A stretch of DNA of 64,000 bases from the NCBI RefSeq assembly GCF_008801605.1, contig NZ_VZPJ01000023.1:1-64000 (forward strand), in the 5' to 3' direction. Below, in pieces: positions 44,737 to 53,097 of the stretch. The translations under genes and the position numbers were made by a program. The first letter of the stretch is position 1. Every line of letters begins with the position of its first letter. The notes below the pieces were generated by a model. The model did not search any database and had not been told where the DNA came from. It saw nothing but the letters and a program-made list of their open reading frames with translations. The stretch comes from Pseudomonas brassicacearum subsp. brassicacearum. GTDB lineage: Bacteria; Pseudomonadota; Gammaproteobacteria; Pseudomonadales; Pseudomonadaceae.

Positions 44737-45219
44737 TCAGCAAGCGACCTGATTCATGGGTGAAACACAGCTTCGCCATGCGCAGGTGAAATCTCGCAGG
44801 CGCCCTTGGGGGTGAAAGGTTTGTCGCCAGATGCGGGCCATGCCAAGCAGGTCATCGGCTTCAGGAAGCGGAGTGTTCTGTTCCTCCACCAGCAGCCAGG
44901 CAATGGCGGTGGCATAGCGCAGGTTGACGGTCAATTCCAGGTGCGGGCCGCTGAGAAAGGCGTGCTGGCTGGCCAGGCCGCGTACCAGGCTGGCTCGTTC
45001 CGGGTCCAGCGCCAGGTAATGGTCCCAGAGTGCCTGGTGTCGGGGCTCGGTAATGCGATACAGGCCATGCCCGCGGCGATCATGCAGGGCTGAACCCAGG
45101 GCGGACTGGCTGGCGGCAATACCCAGCAACAAGGATTCCGCAGTTGCGCTGTGACGCTCAAGGTAGAGGAGCGTCGGGCGGATCACATATCGACACAGTT
45201 CGCTGGCAGCGATACCCAT
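44737..45219 (-). CDS. Uncharacterised protein
   Basis: 160-aa protein of unknown family. Predicted helical throughout (SATAESLLLGIAASQSALGSAL, HAFLSGPHLELTVNLRYATAIAW), slightly hydrophobic but without a signal peptide or clear membrane span. Upstream of and in the same direction as fadL (145 bp apart). ATG 45219 has GGAG about 10 bp upstream (CGAGGGTTTT region). I recall similar orphans in Pseudomonas; no function proposed. Confidence 0.65.
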   Translation of the reverse strand: MGIAASELCRYVIRPTLLYLERHSATAESLLLGIAASQSALGSALHDRRGHGLYRITEPRHQALWDHYLALDPERASLVRGLASQHAFLSGPHLELTVNLRYATAIAWLLVEEQNTPLPEADDLLGMARIWRQTFHPQGRLRDFTCAWRSCVSPMNQVAC

Positions 45220-45441
45220 AAAACCCTCGAAGTGTGAAATGGGCGGAGCCTGAAGAGTGTGGGCTTGGCAGCGGTGGATCGGTCCAGGCCCCGCCGGAAG
45301 CGGATCATGCCGCTTGACTTGAAGTGTAGTGTCATATTTACGTTGTAAAGGACTGTTTTTAAAACATCTTCAACGAACGGTTATAACTGTTATATCCCTT
45401 GGTACTTACGCCGTTTCGCTTGATCGAGAAATTCCAGGCAA

Positions 45442-45468
45442 TAAAAAACCCCGCTTTTTGGGCGGGGC
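45442..45468 (-). terminator. Terminator of the 74-aa gene
   Basis: Stem CCCCGC/GCGGGG (45449-45454 with 45462-45467), followed on the minus strand by TTTTTT, 28 bp after the gene end. Confidence 0.85.
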
Positions 45469-45495
45469 CTTTGGGGTTTCAGCCTTTCTGGCGTC

Positions 45496-45720
45496 TCAGG
45501 CAACCAGTGCCTGGCGGGTACGCTCGATCACGGCCTGCAGCGGTTCGGCGCTGGAGTACTGATCGGGGTACAGGCGTTCGCTGTGACGGGCGATGCCGTG
45601 TTCGTTGACCAGGGTGAAGCTGAAGCAGCCTTTGCGAGCGGCCATGATCAGGCAGTTCATCGGGGCAAAAGCGTTGGTGAGGGTGCGGATAGCATCCTGT
45701 GCGTGGATTTGAGTAGACAT
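45496..45720 (-). CDS. Small uncharacterised protein (74 aa)
   Basis: Compact protein (MSTQIHAQDAIRTLTNAFAP..., with a central KGCFSFTLVNEHGIARHSERLYPDQYS strand-rich part and a C-terminal helix). No motif recognised; it may belong to one of the short Pseudomonas-only DUF families. It has its own terminator, and its upstream region (45744-45775) carries two palindromes, so it is probably regulated. Function unknown. Confidence 0.65.
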   Translation of the reverse strand: MSTQIHAQDAIRTLTNAFAPMNCLIMAARKGCFSFTLVNEHGIARHSERLYPDQYSSAEPLQAVIERTRQALVA

Positions 45721-46675
45721 GTTATGGGTGTTCCTACAAATGACACGGTTAAGAACCGTGCAACGTTAAAACGTTCCAGTAACGTCGACCACCATTGGTC
45801 GAACGAAGAACCCGACTGGAACAAAGCAGCCAGTTTGAGCGCTATATAAAGTGCGCGCTTGGGCTGGCAGGTAGGTACTTAGGAGGGCAGGCAACACATC
45901 AAGGGCAAAGGTTCTGGGCCCGGGGTGAAGATCCTGATCAATTTTGCAGGTTGGTTCGGTCAGAGTAATGAGCCTGGCAACACCCTTTGCATTCGATCAA
46001 AGGCTGTGTTGACGCAAGGTTTACCTGGAAACCATCGAGGGGGCCGGTCTCCTTTTTTCGGTGAGGTGTCCTTTGAAGGATGGCTGACCGTGGAGATGTG
46101 TTCGACCCGGAATTGACTTTCAGCTTGGTACTAACGCTGCGGATACTAACGGATCGAACTCGTGAAGGGAAGGGCGTTGGTTAAAAAATATTCAAGCAGG
46201 GCCATGCGTCGATGTCGGGATCGGACGCGTAGCACAGGACCCAACTGTACTCGGGTGTGTCCATGCCACCCACGCCGCGCGCAAGGCCCGAGGTTTATCC
46301 CCAGGTTTTACCGCCAGATGCGCCAAAAAAGCGCAGCGTTATAACCCATTCGGCTGTTACTTGTGCACACTCGCTGCACCACTTGTCACTGTACTGTCAT
46401 GTCGAAACAATCCGGGGTGGGTGCCTGTATCCAAAATTTAAGTCAATGAAAAACATCGCTTTTTTTTACTGGTGAAAAAATCGTCAGTTTGAGCGCAGGC
46501 CCCGTTCCACAGGGCTTTGCGCGAGTTCAGGGTGGGTTGTCCACTGAGTTATCCACAGCTTCTGTGGATTGTCCCAAGCGCTTGCTCTAGCACGGGCGTG
46601 CTGGTTTTTTTCGGCTTTACCCGTACGAAAAAAGGAGTAGAGTGGCGCGCCTTCCGATCTAGCCCACAGTGTTTT
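45721..46675. other. 955-bp gene-poor intergenic region with palindromes and DnaA-box-like sites
   Basis: No gene passes inspection: the short open frames have no ribosome site or family-like sequence. Left end: hairpin CACGGTT/AACCGTG (45744-45750 with 45754-45760) and AACGTTAAAACGTT (about 45763-45776). Right half: TTATCCCCA (46295), TTGTGCACA (46361), TTGTCCACT (46537), a perfect DnaA box TTATCCACA (46549-46557) and CAATCCACA on the opposite strand (46563-46571), with an A/T-rich stretch near 46430-46465. It may hide a small RNA or a DnaA-binding locus. Confidence 0.6.
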
Positions 46676-46999
46676 ATGAAGTTTCGCTCCGTATCAAATC
46701 CTGTTACCTCCACATCCCATGGTGTTACCCCACCCAAGCGTATTTCGATGCGGGTGGCCGAGTGGCTACTCGACAGCCCGAGACTGGGAGATAGCCCCAG
46801 CGTCAAGCACTTGGCCGGCCGTTTACTCAAGCAACCGGCCCGTGAAGGCGTGGTGGCCGCGCAAAGTCGCCTCGGACAATTGATGTGCCGTGAATGCGGC
46901 AACGCCCGGGATCGCCGCATCGGCCAGGACCTGCTGCGCCAGGCCGCGCGGGCCGGCGATGATCGAGCCCGCCGGGCCCTCGGTGAAATCGAAGGCTGA
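46676..46999 (+). CDS. Short helical-repeat (Sel1-like) protein
   Basis: 107-aa soluble protein. After an N-terminal basic tail (MKFRSVSNPVTSTSH) come three or so ~33-residue helical pairs with Sel1/TPR-like pattern (LGDSPSVKHLAGRLLKQPA, GVVAAQSRLGQLMCRECGN, GQDLLRQAARAGDDRARRALGEI). ATG 46676 chosen; the frame is open to 46517 upstream. It lies 74 bp before rmuC. Probably a protein-protein adaptor; the partner is unknown. Confidence 0.7.
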   Translation: MKFRSVSNPVTSTSHGVTPPKRISMRVAEWLLDSPRLGDSPSVKHLAGRLLKQPAREGVVAAQSRLGQLMCRECGNARDRRIGQDLLRQAARAGDDRARRALGEIEG

Positions 47000-47073
47000 A
47001 AACGAAGACCGAGCTGGGCAACCCCCGGCCGCTTGGTTAACCTTCGGGCTTTATTTGATCGGCAGGAATTGTC

Positions 47074-48576
47074 ATGGCTATGGATTTGACCAGCCTGTTG
47101 TTTGGCCTGGCGGGCGCTGCGGTGCCATTGCTGGCACTGGCCTGGCACCTGCAACGCCAGGCCGGCGCTGCGCAGACCGAACAGGCCCTGCTGGAAGAAC
47201 GCCTGGCCACCGCGCACATGGCCCACGACGGCCTCAATGCCCAGCTCGATGCCTGCCGCGATGAGATCAGCGACCTGAGCCAGGCCAACGCCGCCAAGCA
47301 AGCCGAGCTTGCCGCAGCCTGTCGTGAAGTCGAGTTGTTGCAAATCGAGCGGGACAACGCCCGGGATGCGGCCCACGCCTGGAACCTCGAGCGCGCCAAC
47401 AAGGAAGCAGAATTGCGGCGGCTCGATGCCCAGGCGGCGTCGTTGCATGCCGAACTGCGCGAGCAGCAGGAAAGCCATCAGCAACGCCTGGATGATCTGC
47501 AAGGTTCGCGCGACGAGTTGCGGGCACAATTCGCCGAGCTCGCCGGAAAAATCTTCGATGAGCGTGAGCAGCGTTTCGCCGAAACCAGCCAACAGCGCCT
47601 GGGCCAGTTGCTCGATCCGCTGAAGGAGCGCATCCAGTCCTTCGAAAAACGCGTCGAAGAAAGTTATCAGGCCGAGGCCCGGGAACGTTTCTCCCTGGGC
47701 AAGGAGCTGGAGCGCTTGCAACAGCTGAACCTGCGCTTGAGCGACGAGGCCACCAACCTCACTCGGGCACTCAAGGGCCAGAAGACCCAGGGCAACTGGG
47801 GCGAGTTGATTCTGGAGCGGGTGCTCGAACATGCTGGCCTGGAGAAGGGCCGCGAGTATCAGACCCAGGTCAGCCTCAAGGGCCCGGACGGCGAGCGTTT
47901 CCAGCCGGACGTGTTGATTTATCTGCCTGGCGACAAGCAAGTAGTGGTCGACTCCAAGGTCAGCCTCACGGCCTATCAGCAGTACGTGGCCGCCGAAGAT
48001 GACGCCATTGGCCAACTGGCCCTCAAGCAACATGTGGTGTCGTTGCGAGCCCACGTCAAAGGCTTGGCCGGCAAGGACTACAAACGCCTGGACGGTTTGC
48101 ACAGCCTGGATTTCGTGTTGTTGTTCGTGCCGATCGAAGCGGCGTTTTCCGCCGCCTTGCAAGCCGAGCCGAACCTGTTCCAGGAAGCCTTCGACCGCAA
48201 CATCGTGATCGTCAGCCCGACCACGTTGCTGGCGACCCTTCGGGTGATCGATAGCTTGTGGAAGCAGGAACGCCAGAGCCAGAACGCCCGGGAAATCGCC
48301 GAGCGGGCCGGGTGGCTGTATGACAAGTTCGTCTTGTTCATCCAGGACCTGGATGAGATCGGCAGTCGCTTGCAGCAGTTGGACAAAGCCTACAGTGCCG
48401 CGCGCAACAAATTGACGGAAGGGCGCGGCAACCTGATCAGCCGCAGCGAACAGCTCAAGCTGCTCGGCGCCCGGGCCAGCAAGAGCTTGCCCAGCGAATT
48501 GCTCGAACGGGCGATGACCGATGCGGATGGGCTGCCTGAGTTGCCGGAAGAAGCCAGCGAGAAAACCCAGGGCTGA
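47074..48576 (+). CDS. rmuC: DNA recombination protein RmuC
   Basis: 500-aa protein with an N-terminal membrane helix (about 5-25), a long coiled coil (about 30-190) and a PD-(D/E)XK nuclease-like domain: ERFQPDVLIYLPGDKQVVVDSKVSL carries the D and DSK residues. RmuC limits inversion at short repeats in E. coli. GCAGGAATTGTC precedes ATG 47074. Follows the Sel1-like gene. Confidence 0.93.
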   Translation: MAMDLTSLLFGLAGAAVPLLALAWHLQRQAGAAQTEQALLEERLATAHMAHDGLNAQLDACRDEISDLSQANAAKQAELAAACREVELLQIERDNARDAAHAWNLERANKEAELRRLDAQAASLHAELREQQESHQQRLDDLQGSRDELRAQFAELAGKIFDEREQRFAETSQQRLGQLLDPLKERIQSFEKRVEESYQAEARERFSLGKELERLQQLNLRLSDEATNLTRALKGQKTQGNWGELILERVLEHAGLEKGREYQTQVSLKGPDGERFQPDVLIYLPGDKQVVVDSKVSLTAYQQYVAAEDDAIGQLALKQHVVSLRAHVKGLAGKDYKRLDGLHSLDFVLLFVPIEAAFSAALQAEPNLFQEAFDRNIVIVSPTTLLATLRVIDSLWKQERQSQNAREIAERAGWLYDKFVLFIQDLDEIGSRLQQLDKAYSAARNKLTEGRGNLISRSEQLKLLGARASKSLPSELLERAMTDADGLPELPEEASEKTQG

Positions 48577-48620
48577 AACACAAACCCAAGGCTGAAGCAG
48601 AAGCTTGTGGCAAGGTCATC

Positions 48621-48689
48621 TTGTGGGAGCAAAGCTTGCTCGCGATGGCATCCTTGAGACCGACTTCGCGGGCAAGCCTTGCTCCCCAC
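48621..48689. repeat. REP pair, inverted
   Basis: GTGGGAGCAAAGCTTGCTCGCGATGGC and CGCGGGCAAGCCTTGCTCCCCAC; the right arm has an extra C in the CCCAC end. Convergent gene ends. Confidence 0.88.
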
Positions 48690-48733
48690 AAGATTTTCCA
48701 TCGCCACAGCGGAACAGCGTGTCCCTCAGCCCA

Positions 48734-51700
48734 TTACAACGGCAAATGCCGACTCAACAACGCCCGCAACGCCGCCGGCTTCACCGGCTTGGCCAGGTAA
48801 TCCAGGCCTGCGGCATGCACCTGGGCTATCATCTCAGGTCGGCCGTCGGCGCTGATCACCACACCGGGAATCGGTTCGCCCATGCGCGTGCGCAACCAGG
48901 CCATCAGCTCGGTACCGGTCTCGCCGTCGTCCAGATGAAAATCCACCAGCGCCAGTTGCGGTCGGCCGCCCTGGGCCAGCCAACGCTCGCATTCTTCCCG
49001 GTTGCGCGCCGTCCACACCTGGCAACCCCAGCGTGTCAGCAGGCTGTTCATGCCGATCAGGATGCTGTCTTCGTTATCGACGCACAGCACCTGGGCGCCG
49101 CTTGGCAAATGACCGTTGGGTTCAGCCGCGGGACTTGGTGCGACGACCTGTGTATGGGCCAAGGGCACGCTGACGCTGAACACGCTGCCACGCCCCGGCC
49201 AGGAGCGCACGCGCAAGGTATGGCCCAGCACGCGGCATAGCCCGTCGGCGATGGCCAGGCCCAGGCCCAGGCCTTTTTCGGCGCGGGTCTGGTGGCTGTC
49301 CAGGCGTTTGAATTCTTCGAAAATGACCTGCAGCTTATCCTCGGCAATTCCCGGCCCGCGATCCCAGACTTCCAGGCACAACTCGCCGTTGCGCCGGCGT
49401 ACCCCCAGCAACACAGGGCCCTTGGCATAGCGGAAGGCGTTGGTGAGGAAGTTCTGCAGAACCCGCCGCAACAACTTGATGTCGCTGTCGACCCGCAGTC
49501 GCGAGCCTCGCATTCGGAATTTCAGGCCTTGTTCCTGGGCCAGCGCCGTGAACTCGGCGCCCAAGGTGTCGAACAATTCGTTGAGGACGAACGGCTTGCG
49601 GTCGGGATTGATCTTGCCGTTTTCCAGGCGGGAGATGTCCAGCAGGTCGGTGATCAGGTCTTCAGCGGAACGCAGCGAACTGTCCAGATGCTGCACCAAT
49701 TGCCGGGCCTCGCTCGGCAAACCCTCGTGCTGGTGGGACAGCGCGGCAGAGAATAGCCGCGCGGCGTTGAGCGGTTGCATCAGGTCGTGGCTGACCGCAG
49801 CCAGGAATCGGGTCTTGGATTGATAGGCCGCTTCGGCGGTGCTCTTGGCTTCGGTCAGGGCCAGGTTCAGTTGCGATAATTCCCGGGTGCGTTCGGCCAC
49901 TCGTTGCTCCAGCCCCTCGTTGGCTTCGGTCAGCGCTTGCGCGGCCTCACGGAACGCGGTGATGTCAGTGAAACTCATGACGAAACCGCCACCGGGCATC
50001 GGGTTGCCGATCAGCTCGATCACCCGGCCGTTGGGGAACAATCGTTCAGAGGTATGGGCGCGGCCCTGGCGCATCCAGTGCAGGCGTCGGGCGACGTGAA
50101 CTTCGGCTTCGCCTGGGCCGCAGAGACCACGCTCGGCGTTGTAGCGGATGATATCGGCAATGGGCCGGCCAACACTGATCAAGCCGTCCGGATACTTGAA
50201 CAGCTCCAGATAGCGACGATTCCAGGCTACCAGCCTGAGGGACTGGTCGACCACGCTGATGCCCTGGCTGATGTTCTCGATGGCGCCTTGCAACAGCGCG
50301 CGGTTGAACTGCAAAACTTCCGAGGCTTCGTCTGCGATCCGCACGACGTCTTCGAGCTGCATCTCCCGACCTTCAATGGCGGCCTTTACCACAGCCCTGG
50401 TCGAAGAGGCCCCGAGTACACCGGCCAGCAGGCGTTCGGTGTGGGCGATCCATTCGCTGTCGGCGTTCTGGGTCGGGTTGAAGCCTTTGCCCTGGCGGTA
50501 GGCAAAGCGAATGAAACTCTGCCGCGCCCGCTCCTCGCCGACGAAACGGGCGGCCAGTTGCAACAAGTCTTCGATGTGCACCGCCAGCATTGAGCGGGGG
50601 TTGGGGCGGGCGCTGATTTCCTGGCCGATGAAGCGTCCGGCCTGCCAGTGTTCCGAGACGCGTGTGCGCGACAGCACGGACACCCAGGCGAACAACGTGA
50701 AGTTACCGGCCAGGGACAGGACCACCCCTTGGGTCAGGGGAGTAATCGGCAGGTTCAATGGATTGCCGTGCAGCCAGGCCAGGCCCGGGAAGCTACTGAG
50801 CGACCAGCCCAGGCTGTGAGCGGCGATCGGCAACACCAGGGTGTAGAACCACAGAAAAATCCCCATGGCGAGGCCAGCGAACACACCGCGGCGGTTGGCC
50901 TGTTTCCAGTACAGCGCGCCGAGCATGGCCGGGGCCAGTTGGGTCACGGCGGCGAAGGCGATCTGGCCGATGGTCGCCAGGCTCGCCGTCGAACCCAGCA
51001 GGCGGTAGCTGACGTAGGCCAGCAACAGGATCACGACGATGCTCACCCGACGCACCGACAGCATCCACTGGCGGAACACTTCGAAGGGCCGCTCGGCGTT
51101 GTTGCGGCGCAGCAGCCACGGCAACAGCATGTCGTTGGAGACCATGGTGGACAGCGCCACGCTGGCCACGATCACCATGCCGGTAGCCGCCGAGGCGCCA
51201 CCAATGAACGCCAGCAATGCCAGGGCCGGATGGGCCTGGGCCAGCGGCAGGCTGATGACGAAGGAGTCCGGCAATACGGAGCTGGGCAGCATCATTTGCC
51301 CGGCGAGGGCGATGGGCACCACGAACAGTGCGGCCAGGGCCAGGTAGGCGGGGAATACCCACTTGGCCAGGCGCAGGTCCTGGGGTTCGATGTTCTCCAC
51401 CACGGTCACGTGGAACTGTCGTGGCAAGCAGATGATCGCCATCATCGCCACCCCGGTCTGCACCACCATGGATGGCCAGTTGATTGTTTCTTTCCAGTAC
51501 TGCTCCAGCCGTGGGGCGAGCATGGCCTGGTTGAACAGGTCGTCGAAGCCGTCGTACAGGCCGTACGTCACGAACGCTCCGACCGCCAGGAAGGCGAACA
51601 GCTTGACCAGGGATTCGAAGGCAATCGCCAGCACCATGCCACGGTGGTGTTCGGTGGCGTCCAGGTTGCGGGTACCGAACACGATGGTGAACAGCGCCAG

Positions 51701-52204
51701 GATCAGCGAGACGATCAGCGCGGTGTCCTGGGCGCGGGTGCCCATGGCATCGGCGCCGGCACCGATCAACAGGTTCACCCCGAGCACGATGCCCTTGAGC
51801 TGCAAGGCGATGTACGGCAGCACGCCGACCAGGCAGATCAGCGCGACCACTACCGCCAGGGATTGGGACTTGCCATAGCGGGCGGCGATGAAGTCGGCGA
51901 TGGAGGTGATGTTCTCCTGTTTGCTGATCATCACCATTTTCTGCAGGACCCACGGCGCCAGCACCAGCAGCAGGATCGGCCCGAGATAGATCGGCAGGAA
52001 TGCCCAGAGCTGTTCGGCGGCCTGGCCTACGGCGCCAAAGAACGTCCAACTGGTGCAGTACACCGCCAGCGACAGACTGTAGACCCAAGCCCGCACCCGC
52101 GGCGGCAGCGGCGTGCTGCGCCGGTCGCCGTAGAAGGCGATGGCGAACATGATGGCCATATAGGCCAGGGCGACAACGGCAATCAGCCCGCTGGACAGCG
52201 ACAT
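48734..52204 (-). CDS. SLC5-transporter-fused hybrid sensor histidine kinase
   Basis: 1156-aa fusion. Residues ~1-500 form a sodium:solute symporter-like domain with about 13 spans, from MSLSSGLIAVVALAYMAIMF onward. A PAS domain (about 640-755; ENISQGISVVDQSLRLVAWN) is followed by a kinase core with H-box VSHDLMQPLNAARL (His806), an ATPase domain (DRGPGIAEDKL) and a receiver domain with Asp1088 (ALVDFHLDDG). Such proteins (CbrA-type with an attached receiver) are thought to couple transport or membrane sensing to signalling. No cognate regulator lies nearby. ATG 52204 starts the first helix. Confidence 0.92.
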   Translation of the reverse strand: MSLSSGLIAVVALAYMAIMFAIAFYGDRRSTPLPPRVRAWVYSLSLAVYCTSWTFFGAVGQAAEQLWAFLPIYLGPILLLVLAPWVLQKMVMISKQENITSIADFIAARYGKSQSLAVVVALICLVGVLPYIALQLKGIVLGVNLLIGAGADAMGTRAQDTALIVSLILALFTIVFGTRNLDATEHHRGMVLAIAFESLVKLFAFLAVGAFVTYGLYDGFDDLFNQAMLAPRLEQYWKETINWPSMVVQTGVAMMAIICLPRQFHVTVVENIEPQDLRLAKWVFPAYLALAALFVVPIALAGQMMLPSSVLPDSFVISLPLAQAHPALALLAFIGGASAATGMVIVASVALSTMVSNDMLLPWLLRRNNAERPFEVFRQWMLSVRRVSIVVILLLAYVSYRLLGSTASLATIGQIAFAAVTQLAPAMLGALYWKQANRRGVFAGLAMGIFLWFYTLVLPIAAHSLGWSLSSFPGLAWLHGNPLNLPITPLTQGVVLSLAGNFTLFAWVSVLSRTRVSEHWQAGRFIGQEISARPNPRSMLAVHIEDLLQLAARFVGEERARQSFIRFAYRQGKGFNPTQNADSEWIAHTERLLAGVLGASSTRAVVKAAIEGREMQLEDVVRIADEASEVLQFNRALLQGAIENISQGISVVDQSLRLVAWNRRYLELFKYPDGLISVGRPIADIIRYNAERGLCGPGEAEVHVARRLHWMRQGRAHTSERLFPNGRVIELIGNPMPGGGFVMSFTDITAFREAAQALTEANEGLEQRVAERTRELSQLNLALTEAKSTAEAAYQSKTRFLAAVSHDLMQPLNAARLFSAALSHQHEGLPSEARQLVQHLDSSLRSAEDLITDLLDISRLENGKINPDRKPFVLNELFDTLGAEFTALAQEQGLKFRMRGSRLRVDSDIKLLRRVLQNFLTNAFRYAKGPVLLGVRRRNGELCLEVWDRGPGIAEDKLQVIFEEFKRLDSHQTRAEKGLGLGLAIADGLCRVLGHTLRVRSWPGRGSVFSVSVPLAHTQVVAPSPAAEPNGHLPSGAQVLCVDNEDSILIGMNSLLTRWGCQVWTARNREECERWLAQGGRPQLALVDFHLDDGETGTELMAWLRTRMGEPIPGVVISADGRPEMIAQVHAAGLDYLAKPVKPAALRALLSRHLPL

Positions 52205-52347
52205 GGAAACTCCCGGACAAAGACACCGGGACTTGAGCCCGGCAGGACAGTCTCGCATGCCCGCTCGGGTTCGTCAGTGTCGACCAAGGTCGAGGCGCGG
52301 TGGGGTGTCGCAGGAGGGGGAATTCTTGGGTTATGCAAGGTTTTTGC

Positions 52348-52454
52348 TGGCCTCATCGCGAGCAAGCTCGCTCCCACACCGAGTCTTGGGCGAGCATAAA
52401 TTTTGTATTCACAGCAGATCAAATGTGGGAGCGAGCTTGCTCGCGATGGCGGCC
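52348..52454. repeat. REP pair, inverted, abutting the TetR gene
   Basis: CGCGAGCAAGCTCGCTCCCAC and GTGGGAGCGAGCTTGCTCGCGATGGCGGCC; the right arm touches the TetR stop codon (52455). Confidence 0.92.
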
Positions 52455-52994
52455 TTACTGAGCCAACGCAATATCCACCAGCCGATACAACTCCTCAACC
52501 GCTAACGGCGCGGTGGCAAAGAGGATACGAAACACCGTCGGCGCCACCACCACATTGATCAGCCGTTCGACGCCTGGATTGGGCTCATCGGGGTAGCGGT
52601 CCAGGATGATCTGCAACTGACGGCTGAGGATCCCCACGCAATACCCCGGCGTGGCGCAGGCCTGGATGTCGCGCATCATGTTGCGACCGGGCTCGGAACT
52701 CATTTCGTCCAGGTACTGTTCGGCCCAGGCGAGCAGGTCGCCGCGCAGGCTACCGGTGTTGGCGGGGTCGCTGTCGGGGCGCAAGCGGGCGATGGCGACA
52801 TCGGCCAGCAGCGCCGGCAGATCACCCCAGCGCCGGTAGATGGTGGACGGCGTCACCCCGGCGCGCGCAGCGATTTGCGGCACGGTCAGGGTCGCGCGGT
52901 CCTGCTCTTGCAGCAGGTCGCGGACCGCCGAATGAATCGACTCTTGGACCCGGGCGCTTCGACCGCCGGGGCGTAAACCTTCTTTAATCGCCAT
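52455..52994 (-). CDS. TetR/AcrR-family transcriptional repressor
   Basis: 179-aa regulator. N-terminal HTH: RATLTVPQIAARAGVTPSTIYRRWGDLPALLAD, with a C-terminal ligand domain (LLAWAEQYLDEMSSEPGRNMM onward). Divergent from the MFS gene at 53098, with 103 bp between, so it is very probably its regulator. Inducer unknown. Confidence 0.93.
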   Translation of the reverse strand: MAIKEGLRPGGRSARVQESIHSAVRDLLQEQDRATLTVPQIAARAGVTPSTIYRRWGDLPALLADVAIARLRPDSDPANTGSLRGDLLAWAEQYLDEMSSEPGRNMMRDIQACATPGYCVGILSRQLQIILDRYPDEPNPGVERLINVVVAPTVFRILFATAPLAVEELYRLVDIALAQ

Positions 52995-53050
52995 GCGTCA
53001 GACCTTAACACAAAGAATTTGCTTTAAGCGCATGCTGGTAGCACACTCCA

Positions 53051-53073
53051 CAAAAGCAAAAAATTAGCTTTTG
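53051..53073. promoter_or_regulatory. Inverted repeat in the TetR/MFS divergent region
   Basis: CAAAAGC (53051-53057) and GCTTTTG (53067-53073) separated by 9 bases, a typical TetR operator geometry, 25 bp before the MFS start and 57 bp from the TetR gene start. Confidence 0.55.
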
Positions 53074-53097
53074 CGAATACTCCTGTGGAGCGTGCCC

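Noticed and set aside
45925..46116. Small open frame (63 codons) in the gene-poor region
   Set aside because: No ribosome site, no helix or motif pattern, and other small frames occur at similar density by chance.
46549..48162. 537-codon minus-strand frame over rmuC
   Set aside because: It overlaps rmuC and the Sel1-like gene, and its sequence has no recognisable family features.
50648..52399. Long plus-strand open frame (583 codons) opposite the hybrid kinase
   Set aside because: It is an antisense shadow of a well-supported 1156-aa gene: Gln/His/Arg-rich translation, no family motifs and no ribosome site.
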